Below are positions 8,035 to 15,274 of a stretch of DNA of 32,230 nucleotides, one piece after another. The notes below the pieces were generated by a model. It saw only the letters and a program-made list of their open reading frames with translations. It made no database searches and was not told where the DNA came from. The DNA is from Chlorobiales bacterium (GTDB lineage: Bacteria; Bacteroidota; Chlorobiia; Chlorobiales; Chlorobiaceae): NCBI GenBank assembly GCA_022360275.1, contig JAKSDC010000039.1, forward strand, positions 1 to 32,230, written 5' to 3'. Numbering within the stretch: the stretch's first letter is position 1; each line of letters opens with the position of its first letter. Position numbers and translations under genes: made by a program.

Positions 8035-8958
8035 TTACGCAAGAATCCAGTCCGCGAGAACCTGTATGGTTTTTGGATGAATAAGATAGCCGCCGCTGTG
8101 GTGAGGGTTTGACTTCCCTTCCCTGACTGACAGATTGTATATCTTGTAATCTTTCATGGATTCCACAAGTCCATACTGCCTCATTTTCTTGTAATCGTCC
8201 GAGATTCTCGAATCATGAGAGATATAGTCGTCTTCTGCTGCAATGTTCACCCATTTGCGGATATTCCCCGGATATTCCCTTTCTCTGCTCGCCTTTTGTC
8301 CCTTGATATGCTCTCTCACCGTGGCGTCACCCAGCGGACTGCCCAATGTCACAAAAAGGTCGACCTTCTTGCCCCAGTAGTCATACCACTCACCATACCG
8401 GCTGAACTTCCAGAGCGTATCATATGAAATCATAGTCCCGAGAGAGTGTGCCACAATCGCCGTACTGCCTTCCCTGTCTAGCGCACGCTTGAGCGGTTTG
8501 ATCATGGGACGACGTACCTCGGTACCGTAAAAGCTTTCATCGTTCCAGTACTCCCGCATGTCCGGTGCAACTTTGGCAATCAATGCTTCGCTGAGATTGA
8601 AAAAACTGAGGATTGGCGAAAGCACATCAGCCGCACCTTCCTTGAAAGACTCTTTGCCCGGGAGGTTGTTGTAGTTCCTTTTGGAGAACTGGTTCGTGCT
8701 GTACCCCTTGAGCTGCCCGAAGGTGTGACGCCGAGAGTCGGTATCATCCACGTAGGGCTTTTTCAAGGCTTTTTTCAAAAAGCTGTTGCTGATGTCACCA
8801 TAGTAGACAAACTCGATCTTTACCTCACTGAAACGATCGGCAGCTTCAGGAACATCGCGTTTGAGTCCCCATTTGATGGCATCGAGCCAGAGGTTGCGGA
8901 GTGATGATTCAGGCGGTTTCCAGCTCCGGCCATGGACGAGAAGGAGTGTCTTGTTCAT
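8035..8958 (-). CDS. Alpha/beta hydrolase, duplicated copy (distal)
   Basis: It encodes 307 residues from ATG 8958, chosen because the paralogue at 9233-10156 starts at the same residue (MNKTLLLVHGRxW) and has exactly the same length. The start of the fold is LLLVHGR. The nucleophile elbow is AHSLGT (Ser172), a variant of G-x-S-x-G in which Ala replaces the first Gly. AAEDDYI near 240 and NPHH...HP near 285 are the likely acid and base regions. It lies downstream of the cobamide operon on the same strand, separated from its paralogue by a remnant of the oxidoreductase gene. The substrate is unknown; lipase/esterase-like or PGAP1-like folds are possible. The frame is intact, so both copies are probably functional. 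Confidence 0.8.
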   Translation of the reverse strand: MNKTLLLVHGRSWKPPESSLRNLWLDAIKWGLKRDVPEAADRFSEVKIEFVYYGDISNSFLKKALKKPYVDDTDSRRHTFGQLKGYSTNQFSKRNYNNLPGKESFKEGAADVLSPILSFFNLSEALIAKVAPDMREYWNDESFYGTEVRRPMIKPLKRALDREGSTAIVAHSLGTMISYDTLWKFSRYGEWYDYWGKKVDLFVTLGSPLGDATVREHIKGQKASREREYPGNIRKWVNIAAEDDYISHDSRISDDYKKMRQYGLVESMKDYKIYNLSVREGKSNPHHSGGYLIHPKTIQVLADWILA

Positions 8959-9170
8959 AGAAGTGAGATGTATGTTGTAGAGGCTTTTCTGCAATTTCGC
9001 CATAACAAACGAAATGATCAAGTATTTCTATGCTTCCCACAACCTGACAACACCTTGATCTTTGAGACACTCTTTTTGCGGAATACTCAATCGTCACCAC
9101 TTTCCGCAGGTTCAGCATCCGGCACTTCAGGTTTAACAAACCGTAACATACAGCATGTAAGTTATGCGCC

Positions 9171-9212
9171 GAAATTCACACCGGCTCTTCTTTTGAGCTT
9201 TCCTGTAAACAT
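9171..9212 (-). pseudogene. 3' remnant of the acuI-like oxidoreductase gene left by duplication
   Basis: Read on the minus strand this stretch encodes MFTGKLKRRAGVNF, matching the C-terminus LAGKLKGRTVVNI of the oxidoreductase at 10219-11217. The DNA of the two places agrees at about 30 of 39 bases after one gap. It begins some 20 bp after the stop codon of the upstream hydrolase copy, exactly where a tandem duplication junction would fall. There is no complete reading frame, so it is a fossil rather than a gene. Confidence 0.7.
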
Positions 9213-9232
9213 AGCGCATTTACTAATCTGCT

Positions 9233-10156
9233 CTATTCAAGAATCCAGTGCGCAAGTATCTCCACAGTCTTGGGATGAACGAGATAACCAAAAACATGGT
9301 GAGGATTTGATTTTCCTTTGTGAACGGACAGATTACAGATTTTGTAATCCTCAATGGACTCGATGAGGCCAAGCTTTTTCATCTCCCGATAATCCTTCGA
9401 TATCTTGAAATCATGACAAATGTAATCGTCTTCGGCGGCAATGTTTACCCATTTACGAATATTCCCCGGATAATGCCTTTCTCCTTTTGCATCCTTCCCT
9501 TTGAGTTTACCCCGAACCGTTACATCACCTAACGGGCTGCCGAGAGTTACGAAGAGGTCGATCTTTTTTTCCCAGTAATCAAACCATTCACCGTAACGAC
9601 TGAATTTCCAGAGAATGTCATAAGAAATCATCGATCCAAGAGAGTGAGAGACAATTGCGGTGCTGCCATTGCGGTCGAGAGCCCTTTTGAACGGTTTTAT
9701 CATCGGAAGCCGCACTGCTGTTCCGAATAACGTTTCATCGTTCCAATACTCTCTCATGTCGGGTGCCATCTGGTCAATCACCTCCTCGCTCAGCTGGAAA
9801 AAGTTGAGCAGCGGCGAAAGCATATCTGCCACTCCCTCCTTAAATGAATTTTTATCGGGAAGGTTGTCGTAGGCTTTTCTGGTAAACTGGCTCGCACTCA
9901 GCTTCATGAGTTCCTGGAGAGTGTCACGCATAGATTCCGTATCATCCCACCAAGTTTCATTAAGGGCTTTTTGCAGAAAATCATTGTTGATATCACCATA
10001 GTAGACAAACTCGATCTTTACCTCGTTGAAATGATCGGCAGCTTCAGGAACATCGCGTTTGAGTCCCCATTTGATAGCATTAAGCCAGAGGTTGCGGAGT
10101 GATGATTCGGGCGGCTCCCAGCCCCGGCCATGGACGAGAAGGAGTGTCTTGTTCAT
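9233..10156 (-). CDS. Alpha/beta hydrolase, proximal copy
   Basis: It encodes 307 residues from ATG 10156, beginning MNKTLLLVHGRGW. The nucleophile is Ser172 in SHSLGS, where Ser replaces the first Gly of the usual G-x-S-x-G. LFVTLGSPLG (201-210), AAEDDYI (241-247) and SNPHH (about 284) are strongly kept between the two copies and probably carry structure or the catalytic acid and histidine. There is no signal peptide, so it is cytoplasmic. It follows the acuI-like gene by 62 bp and may be the last expressed part of the cobamide-linked transcript. It is the probable parental copy, because its upstream neighbour is complete. The substrate is unknown. Confidence 0.8.
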   Translation of the reverse strand: MNKTLLLVHGRGWEPPESSLRNLWLNAIKWGLKRDVPEAADHFNEVKIEFVYYGDINNDFLQKALNETWWDDTESMRDTLQELMKLSASQFTRKAYDNLPDKNSFKEGVADMLSPLLNFFQLSEEVIDQMAPDMREYWNDETLFGTAVRLPMIKPFKRALDRNGSTAIVSHSLGSMISYDILWKFSRYGEWFDYWEKKIDLFVTLGSPLGDVTVRGKLKGKDAKGERHYPGNIRKWVNIAAEDDYICHDFKISKDYREMKKLGLIESIEDYKICNLSVHKGKSNPHHVFGYLVHPKTVEILAHWILE

Positions 10157-10218
10157 GGGATTGACTTTTCAGTGTACGGAGGATTACACCAATAATTTCG
10201 TCAATCCCGCAGAAACAT

Positions 10219-11217
10219 TCAAATACTTTGAATATTCACCACCGTTCTTCCTTTGAGCTTTCCGGCAAGTATCTGGTCGATCGACTCTGGCAGTTGACTC
10301 AACGAAATTTCACGGCAAAGATCGAGAAGATCATCCGGCTTCCATTCCCCAGCTAACTTCTTCCAGACAATTTCCCTCTGCTCCATAGGGCAGTTTTGAG
10401 AATCAATCCCTATCAAAGATACTCCTCTCAGAATAAACGGATAAACGGTAAGATCAAGTTTGGGTGAGGCAACATTACCACAGCAGGTGACGATCCCCAT
10501 AGGCTTTGTTGATTTGACAATTGCAGTAAGAATATTCCCGCCAACCGTATCTATGGCACCGGCGAACTCCCCTTTCAACAGGGGGCGACTGTTTTCCGCC
10601 TCATACTCCTGACGTGGAATAACTTCGTCAGCTCCGAGACCAAGCAGAAATCCGCGTTCCTCTTCCTTGCCTGAAATGGCAGACACACTGTACCCCAGCC
10701 TGGCAAGTGTTCCAACGCTCAGTGCACCGACTCCTCCGGTTGCCCCGGAAACGGCTATTTTCCCATGTTCCGTCTTTACCGTTTCCGTAAGCCGCAACAC
10801 GGACAATCCAGCGGTTAACCCTGCCGTGCCGAATATCATTGATTCTTTCATCGTCATACCTTCGGGCAGACTGCCAGCCCATTCCGACGGAACCTTGATA
10901 TACCCCCCGAATCCTCCATCCGTGTTCATCCCGAGGTCATAACCGGTAACGATAACGGCATCATTTTCCTGAAACCTACCTGATATATCGTTCATAACCA
11001 CTCCGACAGCATCGATACCGGGCGTATGAGGATACTGTTTTGTCACCCCTTTGTTGCCGGTTGCAGATAAAGCATCCTTGTAATTCAACGACGAATAATG
11101 AACCCTGACCAGCAAATCATTATCCGGCAACTCTTCAACTGTCCTTTTTTTGATTTCTCCGGTGAACGCCCCCTCGCCTTCCTGAACCACAAAGGCGTTG
11201 AATTCATTTGCTCCCAT
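10219..11217 (-). CDS. YhdH/AcuI-family NADPH-dependent oxidoreductase (acrylyl-CoA reductase-like MDR)
   Basis: It encodes 332 residues from ATG 11217, preceded by AAGGG at a suitable distance. The open frame continues to 11502, but that extension overlaps pduO and is not coding. The protein has the zinc-free medium-chain dehydrogenase pattern of YhdH/AcuI: HYSSLNYKDALSATGNKGV near 40-58, YPHTPGIDAVGVV, GTAGLTAGLSVLRL, the nucleotide-binding VSGATGGVGALSVGTLARLGY and the IDTVGG block. Members reduce acrylyl-CoA to propionyl-CoA or act as quinone oxidoreductases. The gene is 38 bp downstream of pduO. A propionyl-CoA link to B12-dependent methylmalonyl-CoA mutase is possible but is only inference. 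Confidence 0.85.
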   Translation of the reverse strand: MGANEFNAFVVQEGEGAFTGEIKKRTVEELPDNDLLVRVHYSSLNYKDALSATGNKGVTKQYPHTPGIDAVGVVMNDISGRFQENDAVIVTGYDLGMNTDGGFGGYIKVPSEWAGSLPEGMTMKESMIFGTAGLTAGLSVLRLTETVKTEHGKIAVSGATGGVGALSVGTLARLGYSVSAISGKEEERGFLLGLGADEVIPRQEYEAENSRPLLKGEFAGAIDTVGGNILTAIVKSTKPMGIVTCCGNVASPKLDLTVYPFILRGVSLIGIDSQNCPMEQREIVWKKLAGEWKPDDLLDLCREISLSQLPESIDQILAGKLKGRTVVNIQSI

Positions 11218-11255
11218 GGTGTTTTCCCTTGTTGAATGTTTGTTTACGATATTAC

Positions 11256-11828
11256 TCAAGGAGATTCTTTTGTCTTGAAAACAAACGAGCGCCACCGTTC
11301 CTCTTCTACGCCTGAACCGGTCATCTCCGCTCTGGCAAGGGCGAAGAAAAGATCGGACAAACGGTTGACATAGGCGGGTATCGAGGGGTGAACCTGCTCT
11401 GTTCTCATGAGTGAGACAAGCCTTCTTTCCCCACGACGCAGCTGCGTCCGGATAACATGACACAGGGCTGAAATTTCCGTTCCTCCGGGAAGCAGAAAAC
11501 AATTCGAAGGACCGGACGCTTCTTCAAGTTCATCGATCCAGCGTTCACACCACTCAGCCCCGTCGAGGGGAAGCGCTTTTGTATTCGGTTTGGGAGCATC
11601 GGCAGGCGTCGCAAGATGTGACATCATGTTCATGAAAGCAATCTGCACCTCCCGAAGCCTCTTTTGCCATGCATGATCCACCGGAAGCTTCGCACGGAGC
11701 AAACCGATATACGAGTTCACCTCATCGAATGTGCCGTAGCATTCCACCCTCACGTCATCTTTATCCACTCTGGATCCGCCAAACAAACCCGTCGTTCCCT
11801 CATCCCCCGTTCTGGTATATATTTTCAT
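11256..11828 (-). CDS. pduO: PduO-type ATP:cob(I)alamin adenosyltransferase
   Basis: It encodes 190 residues from ATG 11828, which has a strong Shine-Dalgarno (AGGAGA) six bases upstream. The N-terminal signature MKIYTRTGDEGTTGLFGGSRVxKDD is the ATP-binding loop of PduO/MMAB adenosyltransferases. Residues about 115-150 hold the conserved LLPGGTEISALCHVIRTQLRRGERR, and YVNRLSDLFFALAR follows. The enzyme transfers the 5'-deoxyadenosyl group from ATP to cob(I)alamin or corrinoid precursors in the cytoplasm. It follows btuD by 88 bp on the same strand, within the riboswitch-led corrinoid array. Adenosylation is required before CbiB, CobU and CobS act, so its place among import and assembly genes makes sense. 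Confidence 0.93.
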   Translation of the reverse strand: MKIYTRTGDEGTTGLFGGSRVDKDDVRVECYGTFDEVNSYIGLLRAKLPVDHAWQKRLREVQIAFMNMMSHLATPADAPKPNTKALPLDGAEWCERWIDELEEASGPSNCFLLPGGTEISALCHVIRTQLRRGERRLVSLMRTEQVHPSIPAYVNRLSDLFFALARAEMTGSGVEEERWRSFVFKTKESP

Positions 11829-11888
11829 CACTTTCTCCTGTTTTTCCTTCCTCTTTTTAACTCGGCACTCGCCCCCCAGATTTCCTGT

Positions 11889-11952
11889 ATTTTGCTGTCT
11901 TTTTGACCTTTGACATTTATTTTTGACTTTTTCCTTTTGAATTTTGCCTTTC
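11889..11952. repeat. Degenerate TTTTGAC heptamer-like repeats at the btuD 3' end
   Basis: The + strand shows successive units TTTTGCT, TTTTGAC, TTTGACA, TTTTGAC, TTTTGAA and TTTTGCC, separated by a few bases. The array runs from the btuD-pduO gap into the last codons of btuD, where it encodes the polar tail NSKGKSQK. This is a strand-skewed low-complexity array, not a terminator hairpin. Confidence 0.6.
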
Positions 11953-13224
11953 CTTCCCCCCCTTCAGCTCTTTCATCAAATCATGCAGGTTTGTCCATGT
12001 CTTCGCACCATCTGCGAGAAGCTGTTCCACAACCGCAGCTGCCTGCTTCCCCTCGGTGTAATCCCGATCGGTTGAACCCTCCGCTATCCACACCTCCTTG
12101 CCAGCCTTGAGTGCATCTTTTGCAAGCCGAAGGTTGACAAGATTACCAGGTCCGAAAGGCACATCGCTGACCACAAGAAAGTCCGCGTTTTCCGCTTTGG
12201 CAGCCGCCTGTTGAAACGCATCCTCGCCAATGGCTGAAAAAGGCTTTTCAAGCACTGCATCGACCCCAAGAGCACGTGCCGCCTCGGCATCCGAATCCAT
12301 TGCGTTCAATACGCCGCTTGTTATGCTGAACCCCTGCAGGGAAAAGCGCCGGAACAGTTCTATGCCGGTTCCGCCACCGGCAATAACATGGACGGATTTA
12401 TGTTTTTTCGTGCTGCCGTTGAAATCCTCCAGCATACCGGACACATGTATCGAACCGGTAACAGGATCACGCTGCACTTGCAATTCACAATCATACACCC
12501 TGTCCAAAATTTCGGATACAAGCACCTGTTCAGGTCTGCCTTCTGAAACAATCCGCCCTTCACTCATAAGAATGAGACGGTCGGCCACCTCCGCCGTCAG
12601 CGCAAGATCATGGCTTACAAGAAAAATCGTCATGCGGTTTTCACGATTGATTCTCCTTAAAATGCGCAGTACCTCATAACGGTGATTGATATCGAGATGC
12701 GCTATAGACTCGTCAAGCATCAGTATGCGGGGCTCCTGGGCAAGCACCATTGCAAGGATGGCCCGTTGCTGTTCTCCACCGCTCAGTTCCATGAAGTAGC
12801 GATCTTTAAGATGCAGTACATTGGTATAGATCATGGACCGTTCGATAACCACATAATCCTCATCAGACACTCCCCTCAAAAACCCTGCTGTAGCAGTACG
12901 GCCATTCATTACAATCTGACCGACGGTAAATGCCATGGGGGACTCTACTTTCTGGGGAACAACACCGATGTGCCTGGCTCGAACAGCCGGGCGCATTGAC
13001 CGGATATCCTTTCCAAAAAGCAAAACTCTCCCCTCGAACGGTCTCAAGAGGGCTGCTGCGGTTTTGAGCAACGTACTCTTCCCGCAGCCGTTCGGGCCTA
13101 TCAGGGAAATAAACTCTCCCTCTCTCACCTGAAAGCTGAGATCATCAAGCACCATCCGATCCTTATAACCGGCTTTCACCCTTTCAAATGTCAAGGCCGC
13201 ATGTTCCATCCAAGAATCTTGCAT
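11917..13224 (-). CDS. btuD: Cobalamin ABC transporter ATPase BtuD with extra C-terminal Rossmann-like domain
   Basis: It encodes 435 residues from ATG 13224; ATG 13209 (MEHAALTF) is an equally plausible start. The ATPase domain (about 8-260) has Walker A GPNGCGKST (43-51), signature LSGGEQQR (147-154), Walker B RILMLDE (166-172) and H-loop His205. BtuD proteins are usually about 250 residues. Here residues about 277-420 add a second domain: HVIAGGGTGIELFRR, GVLNAMDSDAEAARALGVDAV, FLVVSDVPFGPGNLVNLRLAKDAL and GKEVWIAEG. It looks like a nucleotide- or ligand-binding alpha/beta fold. The last 14 residues are a polar tail encoded by short repeats. It pairs with the permease gene 44 bp upstream. 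The ATPase call is firm; the role of the extension is unknown. Confidence 0.88.
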   Translation of the reverse strand: MQDSWMEHAALTFERVKAGYKDRMVLDDLSFQVREGEFISLIGPNGCGKSTLLKTAAALLRPFEGRVLLFGKDIRSMRPAVRARHIGVVPQKVESPMAFTVGQIVMNGRTATAGFLRGVSDEDYVVIERSMIYTNVLHLKDRYFMELSGGEQQRAILAMVLAQEPRILMLDESIAHLDINHRYEVLRILRRINRENRMTIFLVSHDLALTAEVADRLILMSEGRIVSEGRPEQVLVSEILDRVYDCELQVQRDPVTGSIHVSGMLEDFNGSTKKHKSVHVIAGGGTGIELFRRFSLQGFSITSGVLNAMDSDAEAARALGVDAVLEKPFSAIGEDAFQQAAAKAENADFLVVSDVPFGPGNLVNLRLAKDALKAGKEVWIAEGSTDRDYTEGKQAAAVVEQLLADGAKTWTNLHDLMKELKGGKERQNSKGKSQK

Positions 13225-13268
13225 TCAAGTTTCAACAGCTCAACAACTAAACGAATCCGCAACCTTAT

Positions 13269-14318
13269 CTACCCTATCCACGCTCTTTTCATTTTGCGTC
13301 GAAGAATCAGCAAAAAGAAGGGACCTCCTGCCAAGGCCGTCACAACGCCGACCGGAACCTCTATCGGGGCAAGCACCGTTCTGGCAAATGCATCACAAAC
13401 TGTAAGAAAAGTCCCTCCCGTGACTGCCGAAAGGGGAATCAGGAATTTGTGATCCGGCCCGAATATTGCCCTTGTAACATGAGGCACGATAAGTCCCACA
13501 AACCCTATCATTCCTGCTATCGACACTGCCGTTGCCGCCGTGAGCGTCGCACAAAACAGGCCGCTCATAATAACCATATCGGCATTGATCCCCTGATAGT
13601 GAGCCATTTCGCGCCCAAGTGTCAAAGCATTCAGTTTTGGCGCAAGCATCCATGCCCCGCCGATACCGAAAGCGATAAACAAAGCTGCAATAAAACGGTG
13701 GTTTGCCGGTGGCGGCTGGAGATTCCCGAGCATCCACCAGATAACATTGTGCAACCCCTCTACGCCGGCCATGGACACAAAAAACATTATCAGACTTGAA
13801 CAGACAGCACTGACAATAACTCCGCTCAGGATAAGACTGTAAACCGACGGTACCCCTCCACTGCCTTTGCTGGCAATCCCGTAAACCAGAAATAGCGTCG
13901 CTAAAGCTGCAATAAATGCAATTACGGGAAGACTGAGAGGCATGGCTGCAACCGCCCCGAAAAGAATGGCTACTGTTGCCCCCAGTCCTGCACCACCACT
14001 GACCCCGAGAACATAGGGCTCGGCGAGAGGATTCCGCAGAATCGCCTGAAAAACCGCACCCGAAACAGATAATGCCGAACCTACGAGCATTCCCATAACA
14101 AGACGATTGAACCGCAATGCCATAATCGCCTTTCCTACCGGGGTATCCAGATCGGGCAGCATCACACGTGTCGGTCCCAGAAGAAGAGATAGGAACAGCA
14201 GCAGGGGGACAGCGACAAGGAAAAGCGCAATTTTCACTGTCGATATGGTATTGATTCCATGCATTGCCGTCGAACGCATTGCTGTATCTTCGTACTTTTT
14301 CACATCTATTAGAACCAT
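13269..14318 (-). CDS. btuC: Cobalamin/iron-chelate ABC transporter permease BtuC (FecCD family)
   Basis: It encodes 349 residues if started at ATG 14318 (MVLIDVKKYEDTAMRS...), which overlaps the cbiB stop by 10 bp. ATG 14279 or 14264 would remove 13 or 18 residues and are also possible. The body is a multi-span membrane protein with the FecCD signatures RFNRLVMGMLVGSALSVSGAVFQAILRNPLAEPYVLG and GLIVPHVTRAIFGPDHKFLIPLSA near the C-terminus, the latter including the region that contacts the ATPase. With btuD (downstream) and the btuF-like lipoprotein it would form a type II importer for corrinoids in the inner membrane. The family also carries siderophores and haem; the B12 assignment rests on the riboswitch-led operon. 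Confidence 0.88.
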   Translation of the reverse strand: MVLIDVKKYEDTAMRSTAMHGINTISTVKIALFLVAVPLLLFLSLLLGPTRVMLPDLDTPVGKAIMALRFNRLVMGMLVGSALSVSGAVFQAILRNPLAEPYVLGVSGGAGLGATVAILFGAVAAMPLSLPVIAFIAALATLFLVYGIASKGSGGVPSVYSLILSGVIVSAVCSSLIMFFVSMAGVEGLHNVIWWMLGNLQPPPANHRFIAALFIAFGIGGAWMLAPKLNALTLGREMAHYQGINADMVIMSGLFCATLTAATAVSIAGMIGFVGLIVPHVTRAIFGPDHKFLIPLSAVTGGTFLTVCDAFARTVLAPIEVPVGVVTALAGGPFFLLILRRKMKRAWIG

Positions 14319-15274
14319 GTTACATAACCTGCCAGACGAATGGAAACCCCGACAGCAAGAAACAGAACAGCGCTCGACACCATCAGCCGGATAGCCCGCT
14401 TCAAGGTAACAGCGGTGCAATCGGTCTCCGCAACCCCGAGATACGGCAGTTCCTGCCTGACGCCACCGTAGGATCGCGGCCCTCCAAGCCTTACCCCAAG
14501 CGCCCCGGCAAATGCCGCCTCGGGATATCCTGCGTTTGGACTGGTGTGCAGTCTTGCCGTCCGAACAACTGAACGGCAGACAGCAACTCCATCGAGCCGC
14601 ATGAACCAGGCAGCAGCGGCAATAATCGGTACAGTAAGACGTGCCGGAAAGTAGTTGGCCATATCATCGAGTTTTGCCGACGCCCACCCGAATTCCATGT
14701 ACCGCTTGTTCCTGTAACCGAACATCGAATCAAGTGTATTTACGGCTTTGTAGCCCATTGCACCTGCCGGCCCGAAAAGTAACGCATAAAACAGTGGTGC
14801 GGTAACGCCGTCAACCGTACTTTCCGCAATACTCTCCACGGTTGCCTGCGCAGTATCTCTTTCGGTCATGCTGCTGATATCCCGTCCGACCATCATGCCG
14901 ACATTCTGTCTTGCAAGCTGAAGGTCACCTTTTTCAAGTGCAGCAAGCACTGAGCGGGCATGACGGGCAAGATCCTCGGTCGCAAAAGAAAAATACAGCA
15001 TCGCAACCGATACAGCAATTCCGAGCGAAGAATGTATAAGGAAGCTTAGCTGCAAGAGAGCCAAAGAAATAACGACCGTTCCTCCAACAACAAGGATAAC
15101 GGTGATGATTCCTGCAAGTTTATCGGTAACAGGCACGTCCTTTCTCAAAAATGCTTCCACACGGACCGCCATAAATCCTATCCCTTTGACCGGATGAGGT
15201 ATGCTTCGCGGATCTCCCAACAGGAGATCGAGAATAAAAGCAGCAAGCAGCTGTAGTTCAAGCATACCGCTCAT
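14309..15274 (-). CDS. cbiB: Adenosylcobinamide-phosphate synthase CbiB/CobD
   Basis: It encodes 321 residues from ATG 15274, which overlaps the TGA of the preceding gene as ATGA (15271-15274), a sign of translational coupling. ATG 15265 is an alternative. Features of the family: LDLLLGDPRSIPHPVKGIGF near 14-36, several membrane segments (TVVISLALLQLSFLI), and the block RDISSMTERDTAQATVESIAESTVDGVTAPLFYALLFG with NTLDSMFGYRNKRYMEFGWASAKLDDMANYFPARL. The enzyme joins aminopropanol (phosphate) to adenosylcobyric acid, giving adenosylcobinamide (phosphate), at the inner membrane. It directly follows cobC, which makes its aminopropanol phosphate substrate, and cobQ, which makes cobyric acid. Confidence 0.93.
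   Translation of the reverse strand: MSGMLELQLLAAFILDLLLGDPRSIPHPVKGIGFMAVRVEAFLRKDVPVTDKLAGIITVILVVGGTVVISLALLQLSFLIHSSLGIAVSVAMLYFSFATEDLARHARSVLAALEKGDLQLARQNVGMMVGRDISSMTERDTAQATVESIAESTVDGVTAPLFYALLFGPAGAMGYKAVNTLDSMFGYRNKRYMEFGWASAKLDDMANYFPARLTVPIIAAAAWFMRLDGVAVCRSVVRTARLHTSPNAGYPEAAFAGALGVRLGGPRSYGGVRQELPYLGVAETDCTAVTLKRAIRLMVSSAVLFLAVGVSIRLAGYVTWF

Larger units (their letters stand above)
8035..10260 (-). repeat. Tandem duplication: (oxidoreductase 3' end + alpha/beta hydrolase) x 2
   Basis: The upstream unit is the acuI-like 3' end (to 10219) plus the hydrolase gene at 9233-10156. The downstream unit is the acuI-like remnant at 9171-9212 plus the hydrolase gene at 8035-8958. The DNA at the two hydrolase 5' ends is close to identical (8872-8958 against 10070-10156). 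The proteins are about two-thirds identical by eye, with no length difference. The spacers between remnant or gene end and hydrolase start differ (about 210 against 62 bp), so one spacer has been altered since the duplication. Confidence 0.75.

Noticed and set aside
8958..9232. Possible extra small gene between the two hydrolases (minus strand frame 8909-9139)
   Set aside because: There is no recognisable domain and no ribosome-binding site, and the region is best explained as spacer and duplication debris.
11218..11502. N-terminal extension of the acuI-like open frame
   Set aside because: It overlaps pduO on the same strand in another frame. The family start MGANEF at 11217 has a ribosome-binding site, and the extension has no homology-like character.
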